Shown here piece after piece: positions 50,591 to 59,779 of a stretch of 64,000 nt of DNA. The DNA comes from Paraburkholderia kururiensis (GTDB taxonomy: Bacteria; Pseudomonadota; Gammaproteobacteria; Burkholderiales; Burkholderiaceae): NCBI RefSeq assembly GCF_034424375.1, contig NZ_CP139965.1, positions 5,518,001-5,582,000 on the forward strand, written 5' to 3'. A model generated the notes under the pieces. That model was not told the DNA's origin and made no database searches. It worked only from the letters and a program-made list of their open reading frames with translations. The stretch's first letter is position 1. Every line of letters starts with the position of its first letter. A program made the position numbers and the translations under genes.

Positions 50591-51424
50591 TCAGACAGTC
50601 GGGGTGCCGGGGCGCGATGCGAAGGCGAACAGGGCGTCGAGCGTCGCGTCAGGCTGCTCGGCCATGATGGCGTGCCCCGCGTCGAGGGTGTCGGTGTCCA
50701 CGGTGACACCGGCTTGCGCGAAGGCCTCGGCCAGTGCGCGCGCAGCACGCGGCGGCGTCATGACGTCGTGCCGGCCAACGACGATCCGCACCGGGCAACG
50801 CACGGCTGCGGCGCGCGCGAGGCCGTCGGTGTACGCGTTGCAGGCGGCGAAATCGGTGTGGAAGAGCTCAGGCTCCCCGCGTGCCGCGACGCGTTCCATG
50901 AGCCGCTGGTTCATGCCGTGCAGCCAGAAGCCAGGACCTGGGTTCGACGGTTTGGCCGCGATCGTTGCGTGCGACCACGCGTTGACCATGGCGATCGCCT
51001 CGGGCTCGCGCTCGCGGGCGGCATCGAGCAGAGCAGGCGAGACGGCCATCGGCAAGGCGGTGGCGAGCATGGCGAGATGCGTGGTGCGCGCCGGATAGCG
51101 AGCGGCGAAGTCAAGGGCAATCAGCGAACCCATGCTGTGGCCCGCTACGAAGGCGCGCTGCACGCCGGCCGCGTCGAGCAGTGCGCCAAGCCAGTCCGCC
51201 ATCGCGGGAATGTCGCGCAAGGCGGGGCCGGCGCTGCGACTGTGGCCGGGCAGGTCGACCGCGAGCACGCTGAAGCCGTGGTGAGCGAAGTAGCGCGATT
51301 GCAGTGCCCACACGCTGTGGTCGTGCTCGGCCCCGTGGATGAATACGGCAGTCGGCAGCGCCGGATCGAACGGCTTGCCGCCCGTATAGACATAGGCGGG
51401 CAAACCTCGCACGTTGAGGATCAT
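50591..51424 (-). CDS. Alpha/beta hydrolase coupled to metY
   Basis: A 277-residue alpha/beta-fold hydrolase. VFIHGAEHDHSVW supplies the oxyanion hole, AGHSMGSLIALDFA the nucleophile Ser (near residue 98), and LDAGHAIMAEQP the catalytic His. The substrate is unknown. Its ATG overlaps the stop of the O-acetylhomoserine sulfhydrylase gene by four bases, so the two are translated together. An ester hydrolase paired with a homoserine-ester enzyme is suggestive, but no link is shown. Confidence 0.85.
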   Translation of the reverse strand: MILNVRGLPAYVYTGGKPFDPALPTAVFIHGAEHDHSVWALQSRYFAHHGFSVLAVDLPGHSRSAGPALRDIPAMADWLGALLDAAGVQRAFVAGHSMGSLIALDFAARYPARTTHLAMLATALPMAVSPALLDAAREREPEAIAMVNAWSHATIAAKPSNPGPGFWLHGMNQRLMERVAARGEPELFHTDFAACNAYTDGLARAAAVRCPVRIVVGRHDVMTPPRAARALAEAFAQAGVTVDTDTLDAGHAIMAEQPDATLDALFAFASRPGTPTV

Positions 51425-52788
51425 GACGCCTCCTTGCCCGTCTGGGCCGGGTTGGCGGCGGACCCGGAAGCCGGGGCGGGACGGGCGCTTGCTTTGGGCG
51501 CGGCGTTTTTCTGCGCGGCTTTCAGCGCGCGCTTGAGATCGTCGATCAGGTCGTCCGGATCTTCCAGACCGATGGAGAGCCGGATGGTGCCTTCCGCGAT
51601 GCCTGCTGCGGCGAGGGCGGCGGCATCCATGCGGAAATGTGTCGTGGAGGCGGGATGGATGACGAGCGAACGGGCGTCGCCCACGTTGGCGAGATGCGAG
51701 AACAGGCTAAGGGCTTCGATGAAACGTCGCCCGGCGGCACGATCGCCGCGCAGGTTGAAGCTGAATACGGCGCCCGCTCCGCGCGGCAGCAGACGTTGGG
51801 CCAGCGCGTAGTCGCGGTGCGTTTCGAGCTCGGGATACGCCACCGATTCCACCGCCTCGTGCGCGACGAGGAACTGCACCACCTTGCGCGTGTTCGCGAC
51901 GTGCCGGTCCATGCGCAGAGGCAGCGTTTCCACGCCCTGGAGCAGTTGCCATGCGGCCTGCGGATGCAGGCAGGCGCCGAAGTCGCGTAAACCCTCGCGA
52001 CGCGCGCGCAGCAGAAACGGCGCAACGGTGCTTTCCTCGGCGAACACCATGCCGTGGAAGCCTTCATAGGGCTCGGTCAGCTCCGGGAAACGGCCCGAGG
52101 CCTCGAAGTCGAAAGTACCGCCGTCCACCAGTACGCCGCCGATCGTCGTACCGTGCCCGCCCAGGAACTTGGTGGCGGAGTGGTAGACGAGGTCGGCACC
52201 GTGCTCGAAAGGGCGCAACAGGTAGGGCGTGGTGAACGTGGAATCGACGAGAAGCGGCACACGGTGTTCGTGGGCGATCTGCGCGACGGCGGCGATGTCG
52301 AGCACGTCGAGCCCGGGGTTGCCGAGCGTTTCGCCGAACAGCAGCCGCGTCTGCGGGCGCAGCGCCGCGCGCCAGGCATCGGGATCGTGCGGCGGAACGA
52401 ACGTGGTTTCGATGCCGAATCGCCGCAGCGTGTAGTGGAGAAGGTTATGCGAGCCGCCGTAGAGGGCGCTGGAGGCCACGATGTGCGAACCCGCACCCAT
52501 CAGCGTAGCGATGGCGAGGTGCAGCGCCGCCTGGCCGCTCGCTGTACCGATTGCGCCGACGCCGTTTTCGAGCGCAGCGATGCGTTCTTCGAAGACGGCA
52601 ACGGTCGGGTTCGAGATGCGCGAGTAGACGTGGCCCGCGCGTTCCATGTTGAACAACGCTGCGGCGTGGTCGGTGTCGCGGAACGAAAACGAGGTCGTCT
52701 GGTAGATCGGCGTCGCGCGGGCGCCCGTGGCGGGATCCGGGGCCGCGCCGGCATGCAGCGCGAGCGTGTCGAAACGGTTGGCGGACAT
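51421..52788 (-). CDS. metY: O-acetylhomoserine sulfhydrylase MetY
   Basis: A 455-residue PLP enzyme of the Cys/Met metabolism family, making homocysteine (or methionine) from O-acetylhomoserine and sulfide (or methanethiol). Family signatures are FDTLALHAGAAPDPATGARATPIYQTTSF and YSRISNPTVAVFEERIAALE. The PLP lysine is in YHSATKFLGGHGTTIGG. Insertions relative to MetB/MetZ make it MetY-like. The C-terminus adds an Ala/Pro-rich tail of ~20 residues. The ATG (52786-52788) is chosen by homology. No SAM riboswitch is visible upstream. Confidence 0.9.
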   Translation of the reverse strand: MSANRFDTLALHAGAAPDPATGARATPIYQTTSFSFRDTDHAAALFNMERAGHVYSRISNPTVAVFEERIAALENGVGAIGTASGQAALHLAIATLMGAGSHIVASSALYGGSHNLLHYTLRRFGIETTFVPPHDPDAWRAALRPQTRLLFGETLGNPGLDVLDIAAVAQIAHEHRVPLLVDSTFTTPYLLRPFEHGADLVYHSATKFLGGHGTTIGGVLVDGGTFDFEASGRFPELTEPYEGFHGMVFAEESTVAPFLLRARREGLRDFGACLHPQAAWQLLQGVETLPLRMDRHVANTRKVVQFLVAHEAVESVAYPELETHRDYALAQRLLPRGAGAVFSFNLRGDRAAGRRFIEALSLFSHLANVGDARSLVIHPASTTHFRMDAAALAAAGIAEGTIRLSIGLEDPDDLIDDLKRALKAAQKNAAPKASARPAPASGSAANPAQTGKEAS

Positions 52789-52841
52789 GTCGATGGGGCC
52801 GGGCCGGTACGGCCGGAACCGTGTGAGGTAAGGAGTGAGCG

Positions 52842-52869
52842 ATCGTAACATCGGGCCGCACGGCATCAA
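52842..52869 (-). promoter_or_regulatory. Candidate metY promoter
   Basis: On the minus strand TTGATG (52864-52869) and TACGAT (52842-52847) are 16 bases apart, each matching four of six consensus bases, about 54 bases before the metY ATG. The remaining part of the 393-nt divergent gap (to 53181) is AT-richer near 53010-53160 and probably holds the CBS-gene promoter; no specific site was identified. Confidence 0.4.
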
Positions 52870-53181
52870 GTGCCGTTTTCCCGCAAGCACGTCGACGGGC
52901 ATGCTGGTGCCGTTGCGCACCACGGTCGTTGCCGGTATTTCCCTCGCTGATGAATGCCGTTGTGCGTGGAATGGCCGCTTTCCTTTTGCCGACCTTTCCG
53001 CTAGCATCAAAAATCAGTCTGCATTGTTTATGCTCATTCGGCATTTGCCCGCATTACCGTGTCATGGGCTGGCAGTCGTCCGGTTTTTGCGCCGTATGCT
53101 CGCGTGCCGTATGTCCGGATAAGTCCGCATAACCAGCCGCATTTGTGAAATTGCATTTACCCGTATCGCCAGGAGACAACC

Positions 53182-53643
53182 ATGCGAGTCAGCGACATTC
53201 TGAAGGTCAAGGGCAACACCCTCTTTACCGTGACGCCCGACACGCCGCTGCACGCCGCAGTCAACACCATGGCCGAGCACGACATCGGGTCGCTCGTCGT
53301 GATGGAATATGGCGATCTGGTCGGCATGCTGACCTTTCGTGAAATCATTCTGACGCTGCGCGAAAACGGCGGTAGCCTGGGTTCGGCGACCATCCGCAAG
53401 GTAATGGACGACCACCCCGTCACATGCACGCCGGAAACCGACGTCAACGAAGTGCGACGCATGATGCTCGAGCATCACGTCCGTTACCTGCCGGTCATGG
53501 ACAGCCGCACGCTGATGGGCGTGATCTCGTTCTACGACGTGGCAAAGGCCGTAGTGGAAGAGCAGAGCTTCGAAAACCGCATGCTGAAGGCATATATTCG
53601 CGACTGGCCCGAGGAAGAGGGCGAGCAGCCCACGCGGCAGTAA
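53182..53643 (+). CDS. Tandem CBS-domain protein
   Basis: A 153-residue protein made of two CBS domains: residues ~8-60 with TPLHAAVNTMAEHDIGSLVVME, and ~75-130 with DVNEVRRMMLEHHVRYLPVMDS. These usually form a Bateman module binding adenosine nucleotides. No catalytic or DNA-binding partner domain is attached, so it is a stand-alone sensor; related Burkholderia genes are usually monocistronic. A terminator lies about 140 nt downstream. Confidence 0.9.
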   Translation: MRVSDILKVKGNTLFTVTPDTPLHAAVNTMAEHDIGSLVVMEYGDLVGMLTFREIILTLRENGGSLGSATIRKVMDDHPVTCTPETDVNEVRRMMLEHHVRYLPVMDSRTLMGVISFYDVAKAVVEEQSFENRMLKAYIRDWPEEEGEQPTRQ

Positions 53644-53782
53644 GCGTCGGCCGGTGATGGCGCGGCCGTTTGTGCGGCGCTTGTGCCCGCACTGCAGGCC
53701 GGTAAGCCATGCGGCATGAGTTCGCGATCGCCGGCGCGGCTCCAAAACCCGACGGCACCGCGGTCACCGCATCGAGAGAAAG

Positions 53783-53810
53783 AACGCGCGCAGCAGGCGC
53801 GCGTTTCTTT
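53783..53810 (+). terminator. Rho-independent terminator after the CBS-domain gene
   Basis: AACGCGCGC (53783-53791), a five-base loop and GCGCGCGTT (53797-53805) form a perfect stem, followed by TTCTTT. The A-rich left flank makes it potentially bidirectional. It lies ~140 bases after the CBS stop and before the MFS-acyltransferase gene. Confidence 0.75.
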
Positions 53811-53893
53811 GTCGGCCGCGCCGTCACGTTAGCCTCGACACCGACGTTCATTGAACGGACATCGCCCGCCCCGGGCTCCCACCTGCCTCACCC

Positions 53894-55831
53894 ATGAGCG
53901 ACCACCCCTTACCTGCCGCACGCCGCGCCCGTCGCGACGGCGAGGCCCACGAATCGCAGTTCCGGCTGCTGCGCGAGCGCCGTTTTGCGCCGTTCTTCTG
54001 GACGCAGTTTCTCGGCGCCATGAACGACAACGTCTTCAAGATCGGCTTCACGTCGCTGGTCACGTATCAGACGGCGCGCTTTTCCGGCGTCGATCCGAAA
54101 ACCGCGCCGTTCCTGATTTCGGCCATCTTCATCCTGCCTTTCGTGCTACTGTCGGCGACCTCGGGCCAGATCGCCGACAAGTATGACAAGGCGATGCTCA
54201 CGCGTTTCGTGAAGACCTTCGAGATTGCGGTAATGCTCGTCGGCGGCGCGGGGTTCTGGCTGCACAGCGCGGTGCTGCTCTACGCGTGCACGTTCCTGAT
54301 GGGCGTGCATTCCACGGTGTTCGGTCCGGTCAAATACGCCTATCTGCCGCAGCACCTCACGAATGCTGAACTCGTGGGCGGTAACGGCATGGTGGAGATG
54401 GGCACGTTCGTCGCGATCCTCGTCGGCACGATTGCGGGGGGCGCCGCCGCGGGACTGCCGGGCAACGGTGCGGCCGTGCTGGCGTGTCTGTGCGTGTCGG
54501 TTGCGCTCATCGGACGGTTTGCCTCGGCATTCGTGCCGCCGTCCACGCCGTCGCAGCCTGAACTGCGGATCAACTGGAATCCCGTCAGCGAGACCCGGCG
54601 CAACCTCAAGCTGGCCCGCGGCAACCGCATGGTGTTCCTGAGCCTGCTCGGCATTTCGTGGTTGTGGTTCGTGGGCGCGACGTTCCTCGCGTCCTTCTTC
54701 AACTTCGCGAAAGACGTGCTCTCTGCGAGTCCCGACGTCGTCACCGTACTGCTCGCCACGTTCTCGGTCGGCATCGGCACGGGCTCGCTGCTATGCGAGC
54801 GGCTTTCGAAGCGCCGCATCGAGATCGGGCTGGTGCCGCTCGGCTCCATCGGCATCAGCGTGTTCGCCGTCGACCTCTACTTCGCGAGCCACGCGCTGCC
54901 GGTGGCCGGCCATCTGCTCGCGGTCGGCGAATTCCTTCGCATGCCGGCGCACTGGCGCATCCTCGCCGACCTGTATCTGCTCGCGATGTTCGGCGGCTTC
55001 TACAGCGTGCCGCTCTACGCGCTGATCCAGAGCCGCAGTGTGCCCAGCCACCGCGCGCGCATCATTGCGGCGAACAACATCCTGAACGCGCTGTTCATGA
55101 TCGTCTCGGCGCTGATGGCGATGGCCTTGACCTCCGCCGGCATCGGCATCCCGGGGCTCTATCTCGTCACGGCGCTGCTCAACGTGGCGGTGGCCGCCTA
55201 CATCTATCTGCTCGTGCCGGAGTTTTTGCTGCGCTTCGTCGCGTGGCTGCTCGTGCATACGGTCTATCGGATCCGGCTGGTGCACACGGAGCGCATTCCA
55301 GCCGAAGGGCCGGCCGTGCTGGTCTGCAATCACGTGAGCTATGTCGATGCAATCGTCATCATGGCCGAGAGCCCGCGCCCCATCCGCTTCGTGATGGACC
55401 ACCGGATCTTTCGCGCGCCGCTGGCCGGTTGGCTGTTCCGCCACGCGAAAGCGATTCCGATTGCGCCCGCGCACGAGGACGCAAAGTTACTCGCCGCCGC
55501 CTACGGGCAAAGCGCCAACGCGCTCGCCGAGGGCGAACTGGTCTGCATCTTTCCGGAAGGCAAGCTCACACGGACAGGCGAGATCAACGCGTTTCGTCAC
55601 GGCGTGATGGAGATCATCGGCCGCACGCCGGTGCCCGTGATTCCGATGGCGCTGCGCGGCCTGTGGGGCAGCGTCTTCTCGCGCGACGAAAGTGCACATC
55701 TGCCGCGGCCGCTGCGGCGTGGTGCGATCAGCCGGCTCACGCTGGCGGTGGGCGAGCCGCTCGACCCCGCCGGCGTCACGCCGGAAGGGCTCGAAGAGAT
55801 CGTCACGGCCTTGCGGGGCGCCCGGCGCTGA
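53894..55831 (+). CDS. LplT-like MFS transporter fused to PlsC-type acyltransferase
   Basis: A 645-residue inner-membrane protein. Residues ~25-425 are an LplT-type MFS transporter (PFFWTQFLGAMNDNVFKIGF, then LMGVHSTVFGPVKYAYLPQ). Residues ~440-640 are a glycerolipid acyltransferase with the catalytic NHVSYVD (HX4D) and FPEGKLTRTGE. In E. coli the two functions are in separate neighbouring proteins (LplT flips lysophospholipids inward; Aas re-acylates them). Here they are joined, but the acyl-ACP synthetase part of Aas is missing. A lysophospholipid repair role is inferred. The ATG has no strong ribosome site. Confidence 0.9.
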   Translation: MSDHPLPAARRARRDGEAHESQFRLLRERRFAPFFWTQFLGAMNDNVFKIGFTSLVTYQTARFSGVDPKTAPFLISAIFILPFVLLSATSGQIADKYDKAMLTRFVKTFEIAVMLVGGAGFWLHSAVLLYACTFLMGVHSTVFGPVKYAYLPQHLTNAELVGGNGMVEMGTFVAILVGTIAGGAAAGLPGNGAAVLACLCVSVALIGRFASAFVPPSTPSQPELRINWNPVSETRRNLKLARGNRMVFLSLLGISWLWFVGATFLASFFNFAKDVLSASPDVVTVLLATFSVGIGTGSLLCERLSKRRIEIGLVPLGSIGISVFAVDLYFASHALPVAGHLLAVGEFLRMPAHWRILADLYLLAMFGGFYSVPLYALIQSRSVPSHRARIIAANNILNALFMIVSALMAMALTSAGIGIPGLYLVTALLNVAVAAYIYLLVPEFLLRFVAWLLVHTVYRIRLVHTERIPAEGPAVLVCNHVSYVDAIVIMAESPRPIRFVMDHRIFRAPLAGWLFRHAKAIPIAPAHEDAKLLAAAYGQSANALAEGELVCIFPEGKLTRTGEINAFRHGVMEIIGRTPVPVIPMALRGLWGSVFSRDESAHLPRPLRRGAISRLTLAVGEPLDPAGVTPEGLEEIVTALRGARR

Positions 55832-55883
55832 GCGCGCGGGCTGGCATAATAGCGGCTTCCCCGTTTTACTTTGGACGACGCTC

Positions 55884-56984
55884 ATGTCCGGCAACACGCT
55901 CGGTACGCTCTTTACCGTCACGACCTTCGGCGAATCGCACGGCCCGGCCATCGGCTGCGTGATCGACGGCTGCCCGCCCGGCATGGCGCTCGCTACCGAA
56001 GACATCCAGCTCGAACTGGATCGCCGCAAGCCCGGCACGTCGCGCCACGTGACGCAGCGTCAGGAAGAAGACAAGGTCGAGATTCTCTCGGGCGTCTTTG
56101 AGGGCATGACGACCGGCGCGCCCATCGCGCTCCTCATTCGCAACACCGACCAGCGCAGCAAGGACTACGGCAACATCGCCGAGACCTTCCGCCCTGGCCA
56201 CGCGGACTATACCTACTGGCAGAAATACGGCATTCGCGACTATCGCGGCGGTGGCCGGTCGTCGGCGCGGCTCACGGCGCCGACGGTTGCAGCCGGCGCC
56301 GTGGCGAAGAAGTGGCTGCGCGAGAAGTTCGGCGTGGAGGTGCGGGGCTACATGAGCGCGCTGGGTGAGATCGATGTGCCGTTCATCGACTGGTCGCACG
56401 TGCGCGAGAATCCGTTCTTCGTGCCGAATGCCGACATCGTGCCGCAACTCGAGGCCTACATGGACGCGCTGCGCAAGGACGGCGACTCGATCGGCGCGCG
56501 CATCAACGTGGTGGCGTCGGGTGTGCCGGTTGGTTGGGGCGAACCGCTCTTCGACCGGCTCGACGCCGACATCGCGCACGCGATGATGGGCATCAACGCG
56601 GTGAAGGGCGTCGAGATCGGCGCGGGCTTCGCGAGTGTCGCGCAACGCGGCTCGGTGCACGGCGACGAACTCACGCCGAACGGCTTCGTCGGCAATCACG
56701 CGGGCGGCGTGCTGGGCGGCATTTCGACGGGGCAGGACATCACCGTCTCGATCGCGATCAAGCCGACTTCGAGCATCCGCACGCCGCGCCGCTCCATCGA
56801 TAAGGCAGGGCAGCCCGCGACGGTGGAGACCTTCGGTCGCCACGATCCCTGCGTCGGCATTCGTGCCACGCCGATCGCCGAAGCGATGCTCGCGCTCGTG
56901 CTGATCGATCATGCCTTGCGGCATCGCGCCCAGTGCGGCGACGTGGTGACCACGACGCCGAAGATCGCAGCCGGAACGCCCTGA
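55884..56984 (+). CDS. aroC: Chorismate synthase
   Basis: A 366-residue FMN-dependent enzyme converting 5-enolpyruvylshikimate-3-phosphate to chorismate, the last shared step of aromatic biosynthesis. The three signatures are present: GESHGPAIGCVIDGCPPG near residue 17, the GGGRSSARLTAPTVAAGAVAKKWL region, and RHDPCVGIRATPIAEAMLAL near the end. Length equals the family norm. The ATG at 55884 is preceded by GGACG and, further up, a CATAAT -10-like element (55845-55850). A good terminator follows. Confidence 0.97.
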   Translation: MSGNTLGTLFTVTTFGESHGPAIGCVIDGCPPGMALATEDIQLELDRRKPGTSRHVTQRQEEDKVEILSGVFEGMTTGAPIALLIRNTDQRSKDYGNIAETFRPGHADYTYWQKYGIRDYRGGGRSSARLTAPTVAAGAVAKKWLREKFGVEVRGYMSALGEIDVPFIDWSHVRENPFFVPNADIVPQLEAYMDALRKDGDSIGARINVVASGVPVGWGEPLFDRLDADIAHAMMGINAVKGVEIGAGFASVAQRGSVHGDELTPNGFVGNHAGGVLGGISTGQDITVSIAIKPTSSIRTPRRSIDKAGQPATVETFGRHDPCVGIRATPIAEAMLALVLIDHALRHRAQCGDVVTTTPKIAAGTP

Positions 56985-57016
56985 CGTTTTAAGACCGTAT
57001 GCCGCTGTAAGAAAAA

Positions 57017-57041
57017 ACGCCGCTCGAAAGCGGCGTTTTTT
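57017..57041 (+). terminator. Bidirectional Rho-independent terminator between aroC and etfD
   Basis: ACGCCGCT (57017-57024), a CGAA tetraloop and AGCGGCGT (57029-57036) form a perfect stem followed by TTTTTT. On the opposite strand a run of six T follows the stem as well. It therefore serves both aroC and the convergent ETF-QO gene. Confidence 0.93.
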
Positions 57042-57097
57042 GCATCGACAGCAGTAGCAGAAAGACCGTTGCGCCCGCGTGCCAACGGCCCGAGTCC

Positions 57098-58771
57098 TCA
57101 CATATTCGGATAGTTCGGCCCACCGCCGCCTTCCGGCGTGACCCACACGATGTTCTGCGTGGGGTCCTTGATATCGCAGGTCTTGCAGTGCACGCAGTTC
57201 TGCGCGTTGATGACGAGCCGGTCGTTGCCGTCGTCGTTCTTCACGAATTCGTAGACCGCAGCGGGGCAGTAGCGTCCCTCGGGGCCCGCATAGGTGCGCA
57301 GGTTCACGTTCACGGGCACGCCCGGGTCTTTCAGCGTGAGGTGCGCCGGCTGGTTTTCCTCGTGGTTCGTGTTCGAGATGAACACTGAAGAAAGCCGATC
57401 GAAAGTGAGCTTGCCGTCGTGCTTCGGATACTCGATCGGCTTGCACTGCGACGCGGGCTTGAGCATCTCGTGGTCCCAGTGCTGGTGATGCAGCGTCCAG
57501 GGCACGTTGCCGCCGAAGAGCTTCTGCTCGATGCCCACCATCAGCGTGCCCAGGTACAGGCCCTTGCTCATCCACTGCTTGAAGTTGCGCGCGCGGTGCA
57601 GTTCCGTGTACAGCCACGAGGTCTTGAACGATTCGGGGTAGGCGGTCAGTTCGTCGGCGGTGCGGCCGGCCTGCACGGCGTCGAACGCGGCGTCCGCAGC
57701 CAGCATGCCGGTCTTGATCGCCGCGTGCGAGCCCTTGATGCGCGAGGCGTTGAGAAAGCCCGCGTCGTCGCCCACCAGCGCGCCGCCCGGAAACACGAGC
57801 TTCGGCAGCGACATGAGGCCGCCTGCCGTGATGGCGCGCGCGCCGTACGAGACGCGCTTGCCGCCTTCCAGGAACCTGCGGATTTCGGGGTGCGTCTTGT
57901 AGCGCTGGAATTCCTCGAACGGGGAGAGGTACGGGTTCGAATAGCCGAGCCCGACCACGAAGCCCACCATCACCTGGTTGTTGTCGATGTGATAGAGGAA
58001 CGAGCCGCCGTAGGTCTGCGGGTCGAGCGGCCAGCCGGCGGAGTGAATGACGAGGCCCGGCTGATGCCTGGCAGGATCGATCTCCCAGAGTTCCTTGATG
58101 CCGATGCCGTACACCTGCGGGTCGCTGTCGCGGTTCAGCCTGAACTTCTCGTTGAGCTGGCGGCCCAGGTGCCCGCGCGCGCCTTCGCAGAAGAGCGTGT
58201 ACTTCGCGTGTAACTCCATGCCGGGCTGGAAGTTCTCGGTGGGCTGGCCGTCCTTGCCGATGCCCATGTTGCCCGTGGCCACGCCTTTCACCGAGCCGTC
58301 ATCGTTGTAGAGCACCTCGGCGGCGGGAAAGCCCGGGAAGATTTCGACGCCCGCGGCTTCGGCCTGCTGGCCGAGCCAGCGCGTGACGTTCGCGAGGCTC
58401 ACCACGTAGTTGCCTTCGTTTTTGAAGTTGTCCGGCAGCGCCCAGTGCGGCACGGCGCGCGCGCCTGTTTCGGTGAGAAACAGGAAGCGGTCTTCGGTGA
58501 CGGGCACGTCGAGCGGCGCACCTTTTTCCTTCCAGTCGGGGACCAGTTCGTTGATGGCGCGCGGGTCCATGACCGCGCCCGAGAGAATGTGCGCGCCGAT
58601 TTCGGAGCCTTTTTCGAGCACGCACACGCCGAGTTCGACGCCTTTTTCCGCAGCCCGCTGCTTCAGACGGATGGCGGCCGAAAGACCGGCCGGGCCGCCG
58701 CCGACGATCACGACGTCGTACTCCATCGATTCGCGTGGACCGTACTGCTCAATGAGACTTGCGGGGGTCAT
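57098..58771 (-). CDS. etfD: Electron-transfer flavoprotein:ubiquinone oxidoreductase
   Basis: A 557-residue membrane-associated iron-sulfur flavoprotein passing electrons from ETF (fatty-acid and amino-acid dehydrogenases) to ubiquinone. The FAD-binding YDVVIVGGGPAGLSAAIRL lies near residue 20. The C-terminal 4Fe-4S motif CVHCKTCDIKDPTQNIVW is intact, and the protein ends PNYPNM as usual. The ATG (58769-58771) follows GAGGAGC. No etfAB genes are in the window. It may serve the FAD-linked hydroxyacid dehydrogenase encoded at 46.1 kb, but that is speculative. Confidence 0.95.
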   Translation of the reverse strand: MTPASLIEQYGPRESMEYDVVIVGGGPAGLSAAIRLKQRAAEKGVELGVCVLEKGSEIGAHILSGAVMDPRAINELVPDWKEKGAPLDVPVTEDRFLFLTETGARAVPHWALPDNFKNEGNYVVSLANVTRWLGQQAEAAGVEIFPGFPAAEVLYNDDGSVKGVATGNMGIGKDGQPTENFQPGMELHAKYTLFCEGARGHLGRQLNEKFRLNRDSDPQVYGIGIKELWEIDPARHQPGLVIHSAGWPLDPQTYGGSFLYHIDNNQVMVGFVVGLGYSNPYLSPFEEFQRYKTHPEIRRFLEGGKRVSYGARAITAGGLMSLPKLVFPGGALVGDDAGFLNASRIKGSHAAIKTGMLAADAAFDAVQAGRTADELTAYPESFKTSWLYTELHRARNFKQWMSKGLYLGTLMVGIEQKLFGGNVPWTLHHQHWDHEMLKPASQCKPIEYPKHDGKLTFDRLSSVFISNTNHEENQPAHLTLKDPGVPVNVNLRTYAGPEGRYCPAAVYEFVKNDDGNDRLVINAQNCVHCKTCDIKDPTQNIVWVTPEGGGGPNYPNM

Positions 58772-58957
58772 CGAAGCTCCTCTTGCCGTTAGAATGCTTT
58801 TTTCGGGAACGTATTGTCCGGTAACGCCTGGCACCCCGCAACCCGAAGAGCGCAGATTAGCACGGTCGTTCTATTCTTTGTGCTACCGTATTGACGCGCG
58901 TTCGGCCATGCCGCAACGTGCCGTCCACTCAACGCTCAACACCTACAAGGAACGACA

Positions 58958-59734
58958 ATGGGCCGTTCGATCAATCTGGAAGGCAAGGTCGCGCTGATCA
59001 CCGGCGCATCGAGCGGACTGGGCAAGCGCTTTGCCCAGGTACTCTCGCAGGCAGGCGCAAAAGTCGTGCTGGCCAGCCGCCGCGTAGAGCGCCTCAAGGA
59101 ACTGCGCGCCGAAATCGAGGCGTCGGGCGGTGCCGCGCACGTCGTGTCGCTCGACGTGACGGACTACCAGAGCATCAAATCCGCCGTCGCCCACGCCGAG
59201 ACCGAGGCGGGCACCATCGACATTCTCGTCAACAACTCGGGCGTTTCCACGACGCAGCGCCTCGCCGACGTCACGCCCGCCGACTTCGAATACGTGTTCG
59301 ATACGAATACGCGCGGCGCCTTCTTCGTCGCGCAGGAAGTGGCCAAACGGATGATGATGCGCGGCAACGGCGCGCATAAGCCGGCGTACCGCATCATCAA
59401 CATTGCGTCCGTGGCGGGCCTGCGCGTGCTGCCGCAGATCGGGCTCTACTCCATGAGCAAGGCGGCGGTGGTCCATATGACCAAGGCGATGGCCCAGGAA
59501 TGGGGGCGTCATGGCATCAACGTCAATGCCATCTGCCCAGGCTATATCGATACGGAGATCAACCACCATCACTGGTCGACCGAACAGGGGCAGAAGTTGA
59601 TCTCGATGCTGCCGCGCCATCGCGTGGGCAAGCCCGAGGACCTCGACGGCCTCTTGTTGCTGCTCGCGGCCGATGAATCGAATTTCATCAACGGCTCGGT
59701 CATTACGGCAGACGACGGTTTCGGGCTGGCGTAG
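58958..59734 (+). CDS. Short-chain dehydrogenase/reductase
   Basis: A 258-residue classical SDR using NAD(P)H. The cofactor loop is ITGASSGLGKRFA (residues ~14-27), NNSG follows near residue 90, and the catalytic YSMSK (GLYSMSKAAVVHM) has its Ser upstream in NIASVAG. ICPGYIDTEI and a C-terminal GSVITADDGFGLA are typical of FabG/3-hydroxyacyl-CoA-type members. It is followed 45 nt later by a hotdog thioesterase, suggesting a fatty-acyl or aromatic-acyl CoA pathway. Confidence 0.9.
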   Translation: MGRSINLEGKVALITGASSGLGKRFAQVLSQAGAKVVLASRRVERLKELRAEIEASGGAAHVVSLDVTDYQSIKSAVAHAETEAGTIDILVNNSGVSTTQRLADVTPADFEYVFDTNTRGAFFVAQEVAKRMMMRGNGAHKPAYRIINIASVAGLRVLPQIGLYSMSKAAVVHMTKAMAQEWGRHGINVNAICPGYIDTEINHHHWSTEQGQKLISMLPRHRVGKPEDLDGLLLLLAADESNFINGSVITADDGFGLA

Positions 59735-59779
59735 AGGCCGGCGTGAAGCATCCCCGGAAATAACAGGAAGAGAAGTGCG

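Noticed and set aside
52789..53181. SAM- or SAH-type riboswitch upstream of metY
   Set aside because: I looked for a structured leader on the minus strand; no recognisable conserved core or terminator stem was found, and a plain promoter fits close to the start codon.
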